A program made the position numbers and the translations under genes. Shown here piece by piece: positions 45,901-57,081 of a stretch of 64,000 bases of DNA (its first letter is position 1; each line of letters opens with the position of its first letter). Below the pieces are notes generated by a model. It saw only the letters and a program-made list of their open reading frames with translations, was not told where the DNA came from and searched no databases. The stretch lies in assembly GCA_030374765.1 (NCBI GenBank), contig JARGXX010000034.1, positions 310,001 through 374,000 on the forward strand, read 5' to 3'. The DNA is from Agarophyton chilense (taxonomy: Eukaryota > Rhodophyta > Florideophyceae > Gracilariales > Gracilariaceae).

Positions 45901-47953
45901 ATACGCAACGGTGCGGTTTTGTACCGATTGTGTTCGGAACCATGTCAAACTCCGCCGTCATGCGACGAAGTTGAAGCTGTTTCCAGCTCGCGCTCCATTG
46001 GAGTTTGTTGCCATTGATATACTCGGTCCCTTCCTTACCACTAAGCGGAATTACAAGTTCTTACTCGTAACCACGGATCGCATCTCCAAGCTGGTCCGGA
46101 CCGTACCGTTACGGAAGATCTCCGCTATAAGCGTGGCATAAGCCTTCGTCCTACACTGGGTCTTCGTCTATGTTCCACCGGTCAACCTCCTCTCCGATAA
46201 CGGGAGACAGTTCGCCTTTCGTTTCTTCGAGGATGTGTGTCGCATCTTGGACATTAAAATCCTGTTCAAGACCACTTACCACCCCCAAACTAATGCGCAG
46301 GCCGAACGTTTCAACCAGACATTACTTACGACACTCCGTTCATACGTTGCAGACCACCCCAAAGATTGGGACTTCTTCACTGATGCACTCATCTTTGCGA
46401 ACAATACGCAAGTGCACAGGAAAACTGGATTAACGCACTTCGAGCTGGTACTGTCCCGCACCCCACCGCCCGTGGCGCTGGAACCACAGCCCACGCTGGA
46501 TACCTTTCCGTCACCGACTGATTACCGCGAAGCGTGGAAAACTTGGCTCACGAAGCTCGTTCCTGCCGCACGGCGTTCAATGGGCCGAGCCCAGGCCGCT
46601 TACAAGCATGACTTTGATACCAAAATCCCCCGCTCGCCGCCACGTCTCGCCCTCGACGGTTATGTATTCATCCAGAAGGAGTATTGGAACCCAGAGAAGG
46701 AGAAACGCCACAAGCTGTCACCTGTTGCCGACGGCCCCTTTCGGGTTATTTCGGTGGCTCCCGACACTGTCGTTGTTGACCTCGCTGGTAATCACGAACG
46801 CATCTCCCGCGATCGCGTGGTATAGGCTCCTCCGCCGTTAACATCCCAACCTACTGGTGTGACTGCTCCCGTTGAAACGGATACATCGACCCCCTTACCG
46901 CAGGTCCACCCGCGTCCCTACACGTTACCACACCCATCTCGGGGTTTGTCTGATCTTCTGCTACCCGCGGCGCCCAACCCGCAAGGAATCGTGTCGCGCA
47001 TTCGTCGCTCCTCCCCAGTCCACCCGACGGACACCAACCCCAGTGCATCGTCTGAGGAGGGGGAGGCGCCCGACAGCCGTCGTAATCCGGTCGATACCGT
47101 CGCTGGAAACGCCGCACCGTCACGTGTCATGCTTTGCCCATCAGGGTTGCCTGATACGGACGTCCTGAACGACTCGACTCAGTCGCTATCCAAACCTCAG
47201 AACGCAGCTGCGGATAACGCCACCAACACTCGCCGAGGTGTCACCCCACGTGCAACACGGAATGCAAATGCGCTCGACGCACCGCAGCCTGATACAGTAC
47301 GAGTGGACGACGCACCGCCAACTACCCCGCACAGGGAGGCGGATACATCCACGGCGCCGACGCCGGACAGCCAGCCATTGGAACCCTCACGTGACTACAC
47401 GGAACCTCGCCGTGGGACAGAGAGGTACGACAATGCGCCATCGCCCCAGCGAATCTCACCGCCGAAGCGAGCTTCACCACGCCGATTAGGGGAACGACCA
47501 CCCGGGTTACCCGCCCGTGTGGGCCCTCCAACCGGAGTGGGAAACGCCGAAGCATACCAGGCACTTGGGGAAGATGAACCGCCGAAGTCGGGTCGACATT
47601 GTACTCAGCCAAGGACTTCCTTGCGCGCTACACGGTCTGACCGGAGCGAAGCTGCCCAAAGCGTGATCACTTCGGTACCCCCTGGCTCAGGACGGGTATT
47701 ACCCGGAAATAGCGACACCGTCTTACGGGATGGCCGGGAAGTGTACCGACAAGAGTTCGTGGTCAGGCGCATTTTGGCGCACTCCTACCACCCAAAGGGG
47801 TATATCCAATACTTGGTCCGTTGGTACGGGTACGGCCCCCAATGGGATTCAGACGAACCGATAGAGCACCTACCTCGGTCAAAGGTGGTGCAGTATCATC
47901 GTCGTACTGTCACGGCTTTGCCGGCTACCATAGACCGAGCCCAAGTGGGATAA
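42963..47953 (+). pseudogene. Element C pol: protease, RT, RNase H, integrase, chromodomain (broken)
   Basis: Protease keeps D-T-G-A (FDTGAGPNFA). In RT the motif-A Asp is Lys (codon 44,465-44,467, KTLKANWGCW), the YLDD box is YLSD (44,651-44,662) and about nine residues after it are deleted; TAA precedes it at 44,630-44,632. RNase H (TVDTDASDYQVGCALF, FTDHASLRWLL) and integrase follow: zinc-binding His/His/Cys/Cys, then AIDILGPF, LLSDNGRQF and AERFNQTL with all three catalytic residues. Stops occur at 45,899, 46,139 and 46,823. The chromodomain ends the frame (RRILAHSYHPKGYIQYLVRW, then YGYGPQWDSDEPIEH). Confidence 0.9.
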
Positions 47954-48165
47954 GAAGACACCCGATGGGGATAAAGGAACAGAAGATCTGGATAAGGACC
48001 CTTGGAATAAGGAGAAGATGCACAGAAAACCTGGAGAAGGACACTCAGAAGAAGTGGAAGAGAAGAAAGAAAACAAATACGTCATAGACGGAAGCAGTTT
48101 ACTATTTTTGAAGTTGCTGCACACACTACCGCATAGCGGGATATACTAACCAAGTTCCCAAGGGA
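47954..48165. other. Spacer between convergent pol and reverse ORF of element C
   Basis: About 210 bases, purine-rich on the plus strand (AAGAAGTGGAAGAGAAG), separating two convergent frames. No motif recognised. Confidence 0.4.
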
Positions 48166-50034
48166 TCAGTTGGAAGACCCCGGATTACCGTTCGAGCCAG
48201 CCGAATCGCTAGCGGAGTTACTCCCGCCGGCCAGACGTGCCTCGAGGGCGTCTCTCATCGTACCGATGTCGCCGCTCGCCGCTTGCGCGTTCAGTCCAAC
48301 ACCTCGAAGGAACTGGGAGATCACGGCCGCCTCTGGGCTTATGGGAACCTCGATAACTTCCTGTTCGTCCGGCAACGCCGCTGCCACTGGATCGACGACC
48401 GCACCTGCGTGAGTCGCTCTCTGCGCCGGCTGCGCCGTAGTATCGGCACCATCGGGGTCTCCCACATCTTCCATGACGTCGTCGCCACGGTATTCGCCCT
48501 CCTCCTCCGGGAGATCATCACCGCCATATGCATAGTAGAAGTCATTCGAGTTGACAAACCCCACGGGGTGCCCGTATGGAATGCCTCGTGGAGCCATCCG
48601 GAGTGCCGACGCCTCCGCTTCGGAGATCTCTTGCTGCTCCCATGGGTTAAAGAAGATGAAATCTCCCGCCAACGGCGTGCGACGCCCCGGAGACCGATCA
48701 GCCCCACCGACTTCTTGACCACGGCCGCTCTGCCGAACAGGCACGACAGCCCAGTCGACACGCCCAATGATGTCGATAAGCTCCTGAGCTTCATCAGCGT
48801 TATTGACACCTCCAAGAAGGAGTTGAAGGTACAGCCACTGGATGTAGCCACGCAAACGCGGAGGAAGATATCACAGTCGATACTGGTCGTAGGCTTCCCA
48901 CAAGATGTACCCCGCGGCGCGGACTGCCCATTCGGTTAGGACCACGGACCATAATCCGGAGTGCGGATCCTCGATGAGGTACGAGCCCAGATAGGAGACG
49001 ACTGGAGGCAACTCCACGTAACATCCCCGGCACACCTCGACGGAGGACCACCACCCAGGCAGGGAAACGTATCGCCCGAACTGATAGAAGGGATTAATCC
49101 GGTCTATCACCGTGTTCTGATAAGGGACAAAGAACCCAAAGCGGGATCTGCCCCGACGCTCCTCGAGGATGAAGTTCTATAACCATCGATATCGGGATTC
49201 ACGACGAAGATGACGGAACTCGGCACTAATGATCGGACGGACCCAGCAGATCGCTTCTTGACGCGCTCGCGGTTGGCCGCGCCATGCGAAAGTTTCCAAC
49301 GCCGCAAGGCAGTCACAATAGCCGATCTCACCCTGGGTCCAATACATCCTTAGGTCGAAGTCGAACTCGTCGGGGATGGGGTATTGGAAGTACGCCCGGT
49401 TGATCCGTGAGTAGCCGATGCGGACGAATATACAATGCGCCTCTTCCGCCGACTCCCGCCTTCGCCGCAGAATCGCGTGAATGGGAAACGCCACACGGCG
49501 TCGCCAGTCCCACGAAGTGGTGATCAAAGCAGGCAGCTCGCACGGGAGACGCGCATTGCCATCAGCATACAACGCCACGAGTTCTTCGTCGAAGACCGCT
49601 GTCGGATGGAACCACGGAGCTCTCGGGAAAATCACCGCATGTTGACGCCGGTTTAACCCGACGAGTTCGTCATAAGTGGGCCAGGTGTGCTCAGCAGGAG
49701 TGATGTGGCTTGAAGCTTCAACGGGACCCGGGGATCGGCTCGGCGCGTTTGACGAAACACTCCCCCGCGGAGGGGGAGCCGAATGGAAACCGGAGAAGTA
49801 ACCCCGGCAGGGATTGTTACCACCGTTCATCGGGAGTACTGGTCGCCGAGGTATCGGGTTGTGTTCGCTGGAAGTTGGGGTACGATGCAGAAGAACGCTC
49901 GAAGTTCGAGGAGTGGTTACAGCGTTGGTGCGCTTGTCGTTCGGTTGTGCAGCTCTCCCTTCGACAGTCGAGTGGTCGCTGGACGCGTTACGCGGCTCGC
50001 TTTTATGCCGGTTGAACCGTTGCCTCCCCGCCAT
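48166..50034 (-). pseudogene. Reverse-oriented accessory ORF of element C (two internal stops)
   Basis: About 622 codons from ATG 50,034 (MAGRQRFN), 20 bases inside the 3' LTR, reading away from it. One frame throughout. TAG at 49,179-49,177 stands where B has CAG (FLQNFI), and TGA at 48,873-48,871 where B has TGG (YRLWYVPP). Blocks shared with B: TWPTYDELVGLN, TTSWDWRRRVAFPIHAILRR, AWRGQPRARQEAICW, VPYQNTVIDRI, GRYVSLPGWWSSVE, TEWAVRAAGYILWEAYDQYR, LAGDFIFFNP, FLRGVGL. Before the stops arose it encoded a protein of about 70 kDa. No known domain recognised. Confidence 0.75.
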
Positions 50035-50045
50035 GTCGACGGCGT

Positions 50046-50051
50046 AAGGGA
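50046..50051 (+). other. Polypurine tract of element C
   Basis: AAGGGA, two bases before the 3' LTR. Short, but placed like the AAGGGGAGGGA of element B. Confidence 0.5.
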
Positions 50052-50053
50052 TA

Positions 50054-50942
50054 TGAAGGAAAATGCCCTTCAAGGGGGTTTCTTCCCAGGACTTAGAGAT
50101 CTCGCTCACTTGAGGACTAGCTTGGTCTATGACAAACTATACCGCTATTGCGTGCCGACGGCCGGTTAGGACCGGAGGTGCGCACTGGTGGAACACGTGT
50201 ACTGTACGGATGCCGACGCTCGAGTGCGAGGCGTGCCACACGTGGCCCGGATTGTACCAAATGGTTAGTATTATTTAGTAATTTTTTAGTATTTATTTAG
50301 CTACGCTATCGATATTTAGTGTCTATTTTTCGGGCGCACGCCCACTGTCAGGGGCCGCGCGCCATACTACTTAGGAGGTTAAGCACTGCTCCCCAGTAAA
50401 CACCCTCTTGGGAGATCCCAAGGAGGGAGTCTTGGCTCTGAACTTTTCGCCTTCGGCGCGTCTTCGCCGCATATTGCGTGAGCGCCCGTTGCACGTTAGT
50501 TCATCCACCCCTCTGTCGACTAGAGTGCTACCACCACCGTGGGTTCATATTTAATCGCCGTCACTTGTCGTAGTCTCGCCCCTGTATAGGGTTTCGCCCC
50601 CGTTTTCCTCTTGTTCTCCTTTTTGGCTCTCGTGAGTGGCCGCCTCACTCACCCCGCTCGCCCCTCTCATACCAGTGTTTCCTCGCTCCTTTTCCGACAA
50701 TCGCCGTGATACCGCTCCGCCTAGGATTGGTCACACCCCGGACTGTGCCATGCTCACCTAAACACTCTAGGTATATCCCGCCTGATTGGCCTCGGTCTTA
50801 CACCCGACTTCGTCGTGCCTTTCCAGAGTGGCTCTGTTTCTGTGCTCCGCTGGGACGCGTCTCCTCCGCCTGAGGCGTGTCTCTCAAGAGAGGAAGATCC
50901 CGAACATCTTCGTGGTGTCTCCGCTCCAACCGTTGTCTTACA
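50054..50942 (+). repeat. 3' LTR of element C (889 bp)
   Basis: Same length as the left LTR and very similar. Begins TGAAGGAAAATG, ends CTTACA. Confidence 0.95.
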
Positions 50943-50947
50943 CAAAG
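50943..50947 (+). repeat. Target-site duplication of element C, right copy
   Basis: CAAAG directly follows the right LTR; the D gag resumes here. Confidence 0.92.
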
Positions 50948-51042
50948 CCCCACAGGTCCACGCAACTGTAGACCCTACGCACGACCCCGAAGAGGAATCT
51001 TATCCTAAAGAAGAAACTGAAACCACATCGGAAAGCTCTTAG
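50948..51042 (+). pseudogene. Element D gag, 3' end after the element C insertion
   Basis: Resumes homology to the A gag tail (VDPTHDPEEESYPKEETET against VDPKDDAKEESYRKEETET) and ends at TAG 51,040-51,042, the stop shared with A at 5,616-5,614. Confidence 0.75.
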
Positions 51043-51170
51043 AGGGTCGACGCGAGGCAAATCCTTCCTCTTCAAGCTCCTGCGTTCACCAATTCGACAG
51101 TCATGAGCCAAAGAGCTCCTCATCTCCCAATACAAACCATCCACAATGGAGCACTCAGGATAAACGAGAA

Positions 51171-51868
51171 TTGGAATACAGTAACGACCCTGTCAGTATT
51201 CAAAGTAAAGAGAATGATAAAGTTCGAGTGACGGTGGGACTTCGTTCAAACAACTCTCGAGTAAGCACATCCATATTGCACACAGGTGCTGGTCCCAACT
51301 TGGTCCATCCTAAGCTACTCCCGTTTGGGACAAGTTCGTTCAGGCAACGAAGACCCCCAGGATTACCGATTCATCACGTAGACCAATGGAAATTAAAGAA
51401 ATAGTATCATTTTACCAACAATTAGGACAATTCAAAGTCCGCATGGTGTTTCTTGTATCTCCTAACTTGGGCGCTGAGGCAATCCTAGGGACCTTCTTTA
51501 CCGATCGATACATTAAGGCCATTTATACAGGCCTTACGAAAGTCGCACGCTATCGCGCACCTTCCATTTCCATAACTGGCTCCGTCCCAGGGCCAGAGAC
51601 TAACCGCGAACGAGCGATTATCTCCGAAAACACGAAATCCAATGAGGTTCGCTTGTCAAAGGCCATAACGATACCCCCGATTACCCAAATCCAGTTATCG
51701 GTCCATTTTAGGGTCTCAGGGCTCGTGGCAATTCATAACCGCCCGAAAACGGTTCTGAAGCACCTTACCTTAATGGCCAATGGAGTAGAGGACATCCGCC
51801 CCAACAGCTTCTTGGTCACATTCAGCAACTTCAGAGATAAGCCATTACGCCCACGTAAAACACAGTGA
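51171..51868 (+). pseudogene. Element D protease and linker (broken)
   Basis: Colinear with A (VGLRSNNSRVSTSILHTGAG). The catalytic Asp of D-T-G-A is His (GAC to CAC), which would inactivate it. A frame change near 51,340-51,390 is followed by GAEAILGTFFTDRYIKAIY and a linker to RT. Confidence 0.8.
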
Positions 51869-52055
51869 CTGGCATCACTCTGCCTGCGCCCGTTGTCATC
51901 ATGGAATACCAATTGGATAACCGTTCCACACGCCAACTCCAGACAAGGACGTCGACTCTTGGGATTGGACAGTCGGTATTGGGGCAGATTTCGAATCCTA
52001 TAGTCCCCATGTACTTGATCCCCTCAGTGAATACCAGACCCTGTGGTCAGGTAGA

Positions 52056-53010
52056 TTGGGAAACACCAGAGCCAATACACACTGCGTTGCCCTTCAGGAT
52101 GATGCTAGACCAGAGTTCCCGCACCCATACTGGACAGACCTGAAGGGTAAGAAAAGGGTCGCCGACCAGACGGACAAAATGCGCAAAGCTCAAGTCATGG
52201 AGCCGGTGCCTCCAAACCAGTCCGAATGGGCAAGTATCCTTGTCTTCGTAGGGAAGAAAGATGGGTCCGTCAGGTTCTGTGTGGACTACAGGAAGCTAAA
52301 CTCAGTAACCAAGAGGGACTCATACCCGATACCCCGTATAGATGACTGTATAGATTCTTTAGGTAAAGCTGCCGAATTTACCACACTGGACTCTAACTCC
52401 GAATATTGGAAAATCCCTTTCGCCGAAGATGCGAGAGCGCTGACAACCTTCACCACCAATGAAGGTCTGTTCAGATTTATTCGCATGCTCTTTGGTCTAC
52501 AGAATGCAGTAGCAACCTTCCAGCGGGTAATGGACATCATACTGTCCAGAGTCAAATGGAAGTTCGTTCTGGTCTATTTAGATGACGTCATTCTCTTTTC
52601 ACGTACCGTGAAGGAACACCTTCGCCATGCGAAGATAGTACTAACAATCCTACTGGACGCTGAAATAACACTGTAATTTTGCAAATGCGCCTTCTTCCAG
52701 GCCTCGGTGGTCTATCTCGGTCACGTCGTTTTCCCAGGAAAGCCAAAGGTAGCTATACGGACCACAAATGCGTTTCACCAGGCTAAACCTCCCAGGACCC
52801 AAACGGAACTATGATTCTTCGTGGGTTTGTTCAATGTTTACGGACAGTTCGGCCGAGGGTTTTATAAATTTTCGGCCCTTGTCAACGCAATGCTGAAAGA
52901 GGGAACACCTTTAGAGTTTGAGGTTTTTACTGATGACCAGTACGATGCATTGCAGATCCTAAAGGACAACTTTCTGAACCCACCTATACCCAGGCAGAAC
53001 TCTGTTTCAT
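52056..53010 (+). pseudogene. Element D reverse transcriptase, truncated in RNase H
   Basis: SVRFCVDYRKLNSVTKRDSY and motif A TTLDSNSEYWKI keep the Asp. The catalytic box LVYLDDVILFSR is intact. TAA at 52,674-52,676 and a stop near 52,812 interrupt the thumb. Homology to A stops near 53,010 at FLNPPIPRQN, just before the RNase H active site. Confidence 0.85.
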
Positions 53011-53704
53011 TATGGAGTAATTGAAGTACAATTGAATATCCAATTGTTTTGGAATTGTAATGGAATGTTCGGTGCATTAAGTTTTCTCAAAAAATTGAAA
53101 GTAATGTAAATGTAAGACAGATCAAGTTTTGCTGAGTGCAAGGACTAGCTCCTGCAATTGTAATGGAGTTTATTTTCAACTCCTTTGGTGTTCCATGACA
53201 ACATTGACTGCTCATTATGGTATCGTAGACCTCCAGGACAACTCGGATGTGGTCCTTTATACTCCATTACATCAGCGAGTCAAATGCAAAATGCGGCTCT
53301 ACCAGTGCAGCAGCCACTTTCTACTGTACTTGCGATGCATGGTTGAGCAGGTTAATGTGGGGAAGTGTGACTTAAAGAGAGTTATTGTTGGCGCTTAAGA
53401 GCCACAGAACGGTTGCTGTGCCTGTAATTGGGGGAGGGCAAGCATGCACTCATTCACTAAAACATCATTCTAAACATCGACGCCATAGTATTCCGCCATG
53501 AGCGACACAATATCTGCTGAATTTGGCACCAGCTCCGGTAATTTCGACCTCAGCGCTTGTCGTATAGCCTTCGCAAACAATGCAAAAATCATGAAGTTTG
53601 CTCAGAACGTACGGTTCTTATTGTTGCACCAATTTCCAGTTGCTGTTAACCTTATTACTTTTCATCCCAGTTTTCATGGATGCACCAGCAGCATCTGTTA
53701 CAAC
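53011..53704. other. Intergenic sequence
   Basis: AT-rich, with GAATTGTAATGGA repeated imperfectly near 53,055 and 53,155. Two small plus-strand ORFs (53,129-53,398 and 53,498-53,740) have no recognisable features and are not called. Confidence 0.35.
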
Positions 53705-54925
53705 CTCTTTCAAAATTCGATTTCAAACGACACCCTGTGAAATACTCGCCACCATGGTGGCTTCTTTTCACTTTCATACGCCTGTCGAAGAGCTAAGGCT
53801 TTTGGAGAGCTGCTTGCACTGAACCATATCGGATCCACCTTTTTCTCGAACAGATCTTCGAAATTCTCACTTGAAGAATCAGATAGAACCTCTTGGATCT
53901 GTACGCGTCCAGCTCACCGGCCACAATAATAGGATCGCCAGGAGTCGTTAAAAACGCCAACCCATTGACCATGCTCATCCATTTCATGTTTCTTCAACCA
54001 TCCAGGCACATTCACACTGGCGTTTATGGGAAAACGTTTTGAGCTTTCCTTCTTTCTTTTGTCTTTGTAACGCTCATTGAACCTCCCATCGCTGCTTCAA
54101 ACTCAGAGATTACACCGAACCTGAAACCCGCTATTTCGGCGTACACTGCCAGTCCAGAAGCGCCTTTGAAGTTGAATGATCCTGAGCTCACCTCTGTTCT
54201 TGACTATGTGCTTTCAGTTGACTCGGAAAATAACCCTCCATCGGCAGGCCACACATACGTGTTAACCATGTCGCGCTTAGCAAATTTCCCTGCAAGATTG
54301 ACAGGTTTCGAAGCTTGATTGAAAACATTCATTCCGCAACTAAGAGCTTTAGCGGCGATGAATAGACCTGCTCCAGAGATCATCAACGAAGCAGCCGCAC
54401 CGGCGGCAGATCCAATAAATGCCCCTGCTCTTGATCCCATACATACATCATATTCAGCGTAGTACCTCTTCAACCGTTCTTCATCCCGCTTTATACGCCC
54501 TTCTATGCGGTACGCTTCCTTAGGTTTGCAATAGCTGTACCTTCCAAATGAAGCTGCTCCTGCGTAATCACAGTCCAGAACTATTTCTCCGTTAGCATTA
54601 TATCCAACCCTTCCGTCAAGGGTACCCTGTTTGGTGTATCGGTTGTTGATGGGAAACCAAATAATATTCTAATCTTGCGGGATGTCTGTATTCGGTAACA
54701 TATGCAAGAAGACCAGTGCTCCATTATGAACCTGGGGCAAAGCGAAATTATCGGCTGTACTGGACTGCCCAAGAGCCAGATCGGCATTTCCGTTAAGGGC
54801 CCGTCTCCCCAACACGGGATTGAGTTGATTAGTTTCCAGTATTTCTTCAAAGCCGCCTCCAGTAGAGACCGTCAACATTCGGATACGAACACCTTTATGG
54901 AAAGCAAATGCGTCTTAGTCAATCT
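53705..54925 (-). pseudogene. Decayed protein-coding gene of unknown family
   Basis: On the minus strand one frame can be followed from about 54,925, just after a stop: FHKGVRIR, TVSTGGGFEEILETNQLNPV, DCDYAGAASFGRYSYC, KRYYAEYDVCMGSRAG, and a Gly/Ala-rich hydrophobic segment (GAFIGSAAGAAASLMISGAG). Then come FNFKGASGLAVYAEIAGFRF and VPGWLKKHEMDEHGQWVGVF. Stops occur at 54,671-54,669 and 54,212-54,210; frame changes follow near 54,020 and 53,930. The hydrophobic helix could span or insert in a membrane. Not retrotransposon-like. Probably a host gene cut off upstream by copia element G. Confidence 0.5.
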
Positions 54926-54929
54926 ATGC

Positions 54930-55201
54930 ATACCCTAGGCGCATTTGCGTATAATGCAAGCCTTCTAGGAGAGGTTTTGCATGACATGGTGCTGCAATAA
55001 TCATGTGCACCAAGAGAGTAGATTACGTGGCCGTTAGCATTCGATTGCTTGGCCTTTTAGTGATAGATTACATGGCCGCTAGCCCGCCTTGTCGGGTATA
55101 TAAGCCCAAGAGCCTGGACTTGGACCCTTGGTTTAACCGAGGCAGGCAAGCATTCGAATAGTAATCTGAATCAGTAAATTGTTCTTTAACAGAAGCATCT
55201 A
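54930..55201 (+). repeat. Probable 5' LTR/leader of copia element G (edges uncertain)
   Basis: Contains a tandem imperfect repeat, AGATTACGTGGCCGTTAGC near 55,021 and AGATTACATGGCCGCTAGC near 55,066, then a TATA box. A possible LTR end is ...GCATCTACA at about 55,203. No second LTR is in the window, because F interrupts the element. Confidence 0.4.
55097..55104 (+). promoter_or_regulatory. TATA box of copia element G
   Basis: TATATAAG, 121 bases before the gag ATG, in the same octamer form as at the two secreted-protein genes. Confidence 0.65.
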
Positions 55202-55224
55202 CAACTCTTACCCTTTAATTTGTT

Positions 55225-57081
55225 ATGGGCCCAGAAAGCTCAAACAACCTGCCGTCTCGACCTCGTTTCTCTTGGGACAATCGAACCGTGCCATGGATGG
55301 ATGGACTTGGAAACCAAGAGCAGTATGCTGAGGCTGTATCGTTATGGCAGGCGTTTCAGGACACGCTTGCAGATTCAAACAGCAACAAGTTTCCCAAGAC
55401 AGCACAGGGAATAATGCTTCAATCGCAGCTGTATGGTCGGGCTAGGGATCTGTGTAAGGCTATTCCGGACAGTGTGATTCGATCGGCGGAAGGTGCAGAA
55501 GCCATCGTGAAGGCCTTGTACAAGCGAGATCCGCTCGCCGTCGTTTCAGATGTATTTCAGGACTTTCTTTCGCTCCTCAACACAAAGAGAAACCACAACG
55601 AAAGCTTTAAAATTTTTGAATCGAGATTTCAGGCGCAAGTATCGAGACATAAAGCTCATGGAACGGAAGCAAAGCTTTCTGATGCGCTTGTGGCTTTCGC
55701 TCTTCTGGAAAATGCAGATGTCGACAACAATCAGAGAGTGTCAGTTTTGGCCAATGGCGCTCCGCGAGACGCCAGTCTTACACCGACGTCGACGACAAAT
55801 GATTACCTCAAAGTGGTTTCTTATGATTCGATTGCCTCTGTTCTTAGGCAATGCGACAAAGTGAAAAATTCAGGAGGAGATGCAACTTCAAAAACGCTCT
55901 CCACCAACGCCGCTCACTATCAGTCGGCGACGCAAGGTTCTTCCGCCGCCGGTAGCAACCGTAGGCGTAATCGACCTTCCCGGAGAACCCCAGAGCAAAT
56001 TGCTGAGCTCAAAGGGAAGACGCAGTGTAACACCTGTGGAAAGTACGGTCATTGGTATCAAGACCACAGGAAGGACGGGACGCTGAAACCGGGTGTGAAG
56101 TCTTTAGATGCCCCTGCAACTGGCAATAAGGCACAGAATAACGTTTTGACCTTCAATATGGCAGAATTGAGCGCACAGAACTTCGCACAATTTACACCGG
56201 ACGGCTTTATTGGACCACTCTTAGACGATGGAGCACCTTACAGCGGAATTGGGGTTACTGAATTGAACCTCATCACTCCTCTCGTCTGTCCCGATTGGAA
56301 CAGGAAGCTGGAGCCATTACCAGAAGCAGTTGCTGAAAGACCCTACTGGCAGTATGGCAACGGTGAACATCGAAGCCAGGCCAGGAAAATACTTGGATCG
56401 GTGGTCTTCAAAGCAAGAACGGACGAAGGTACAGTGGTGAACATCAGGCATTTGGTTATCGATGGTTCCTCTCAATGGGTTGTAGGACGCAACGTAACCA
56501 ACTACTGTTACATACTACATGTTAACCAGAACATATTGAAGTTGCCACCCGAAGCCAGCGGCAATTCGCAAGGAAGCGTCACTCTCGTCGACAGAGACAT
56601 GCACACCTACATTCCGCACACGGCGTTCACTTATCAAGCAGAAAAGCTGACCCCTAGGCACGAAACGACCCTGTTCTGTGCAACGGCTCACATCGACGGA
56701 AACCTGGCTAAGAAACCGTGGAAGGACTTGAAAAAAATTATGGACAAAGTCCATAAACATGTCTGCGGGCACTCTACATACTCCGACATCAAGATACTTC
56801 TTGAAAGAAACGAACTATGGAATGGACATGTAGACAAGTACCTTCAGCGCACACTTGAAGAGTGCACAGCATGCAGAACAACTGCTAGGCCAAAAGCAGA
56901 CAGGAAGGTCTCACTTAGCTCGATGAGCAGATCCTTCAATGAGGTAGTGTGTGTGGACCATATGTTTCTGGATCAGCACTGTGTTATGCACATAATGGAT
57001 ACCACATCGCGCTACTCTGTTGGCGCAGTGGTGCAAGACACATCAATGCGTGAAGCTATTCTAGTATTTGATGCGCACTGA
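55225..57081 (+). pseudogene. Copia element G gag, protease and integrase N-terminal half
   Basis: ATG 55,225, 618 codons. The gag capsid (LYGRARDLCKAIPDSVI) is followed by a basic stretch and a zinc knuckle CNTCGKYGHWYQDH, where the last ligand is His instead of the usual Cys. The protease loop is LLDDGAPYSGIG. The integrase zinc-binding domain (HKHVCGHSTYSDI, later CTACRTTARP) is followed by the core with its first Asp (VVCVDHMFLDQ). A 10-bp tandem duplication GATGCGCACT at 57,070-57,079 and 57,080-57,089 creates TGA at 57,079-57,081. Without it the frame would continue into the next segment. Confidence 0.88.

Larger units (their letters stand above)
39936..50942 (+). mobile_element. Ty3/gypsy chromovirus element C, structurally complete, coding-dead
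   Basis: LTRs of 889 bp (39,936-40,824 and 50,054-50,942) differ at about a dozen positions by eye and are flanked by CAAAG. The order is PBS, gag, -1 frameshift site, pol (protease, RT, RNase H, integrase, chromodomain), reverse-strand ORF, polypurine tract. It is inserted in element D. Closer LTRs than those of B suggest a younger insertion. Several stops, a YLSD box and a deletion make it non-autonomous. Confidence 0.95.
37292..53010 (+). mobile_element. Ty3/gypsy element D, split by element C and 3'-truncated
   Basis: Gag lies at 37,912-39,935 and resumes at 50,948; protease and RT follow to about 53,010, where RNase H breaks off. D and A belong to one family on opposite strands. Element C is inserted at 39,931-39,935, and element A keeps the uninterrupted version of that site. 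Integrase, chromodomain and 3' LTR are missing. Confidence 0.85.
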
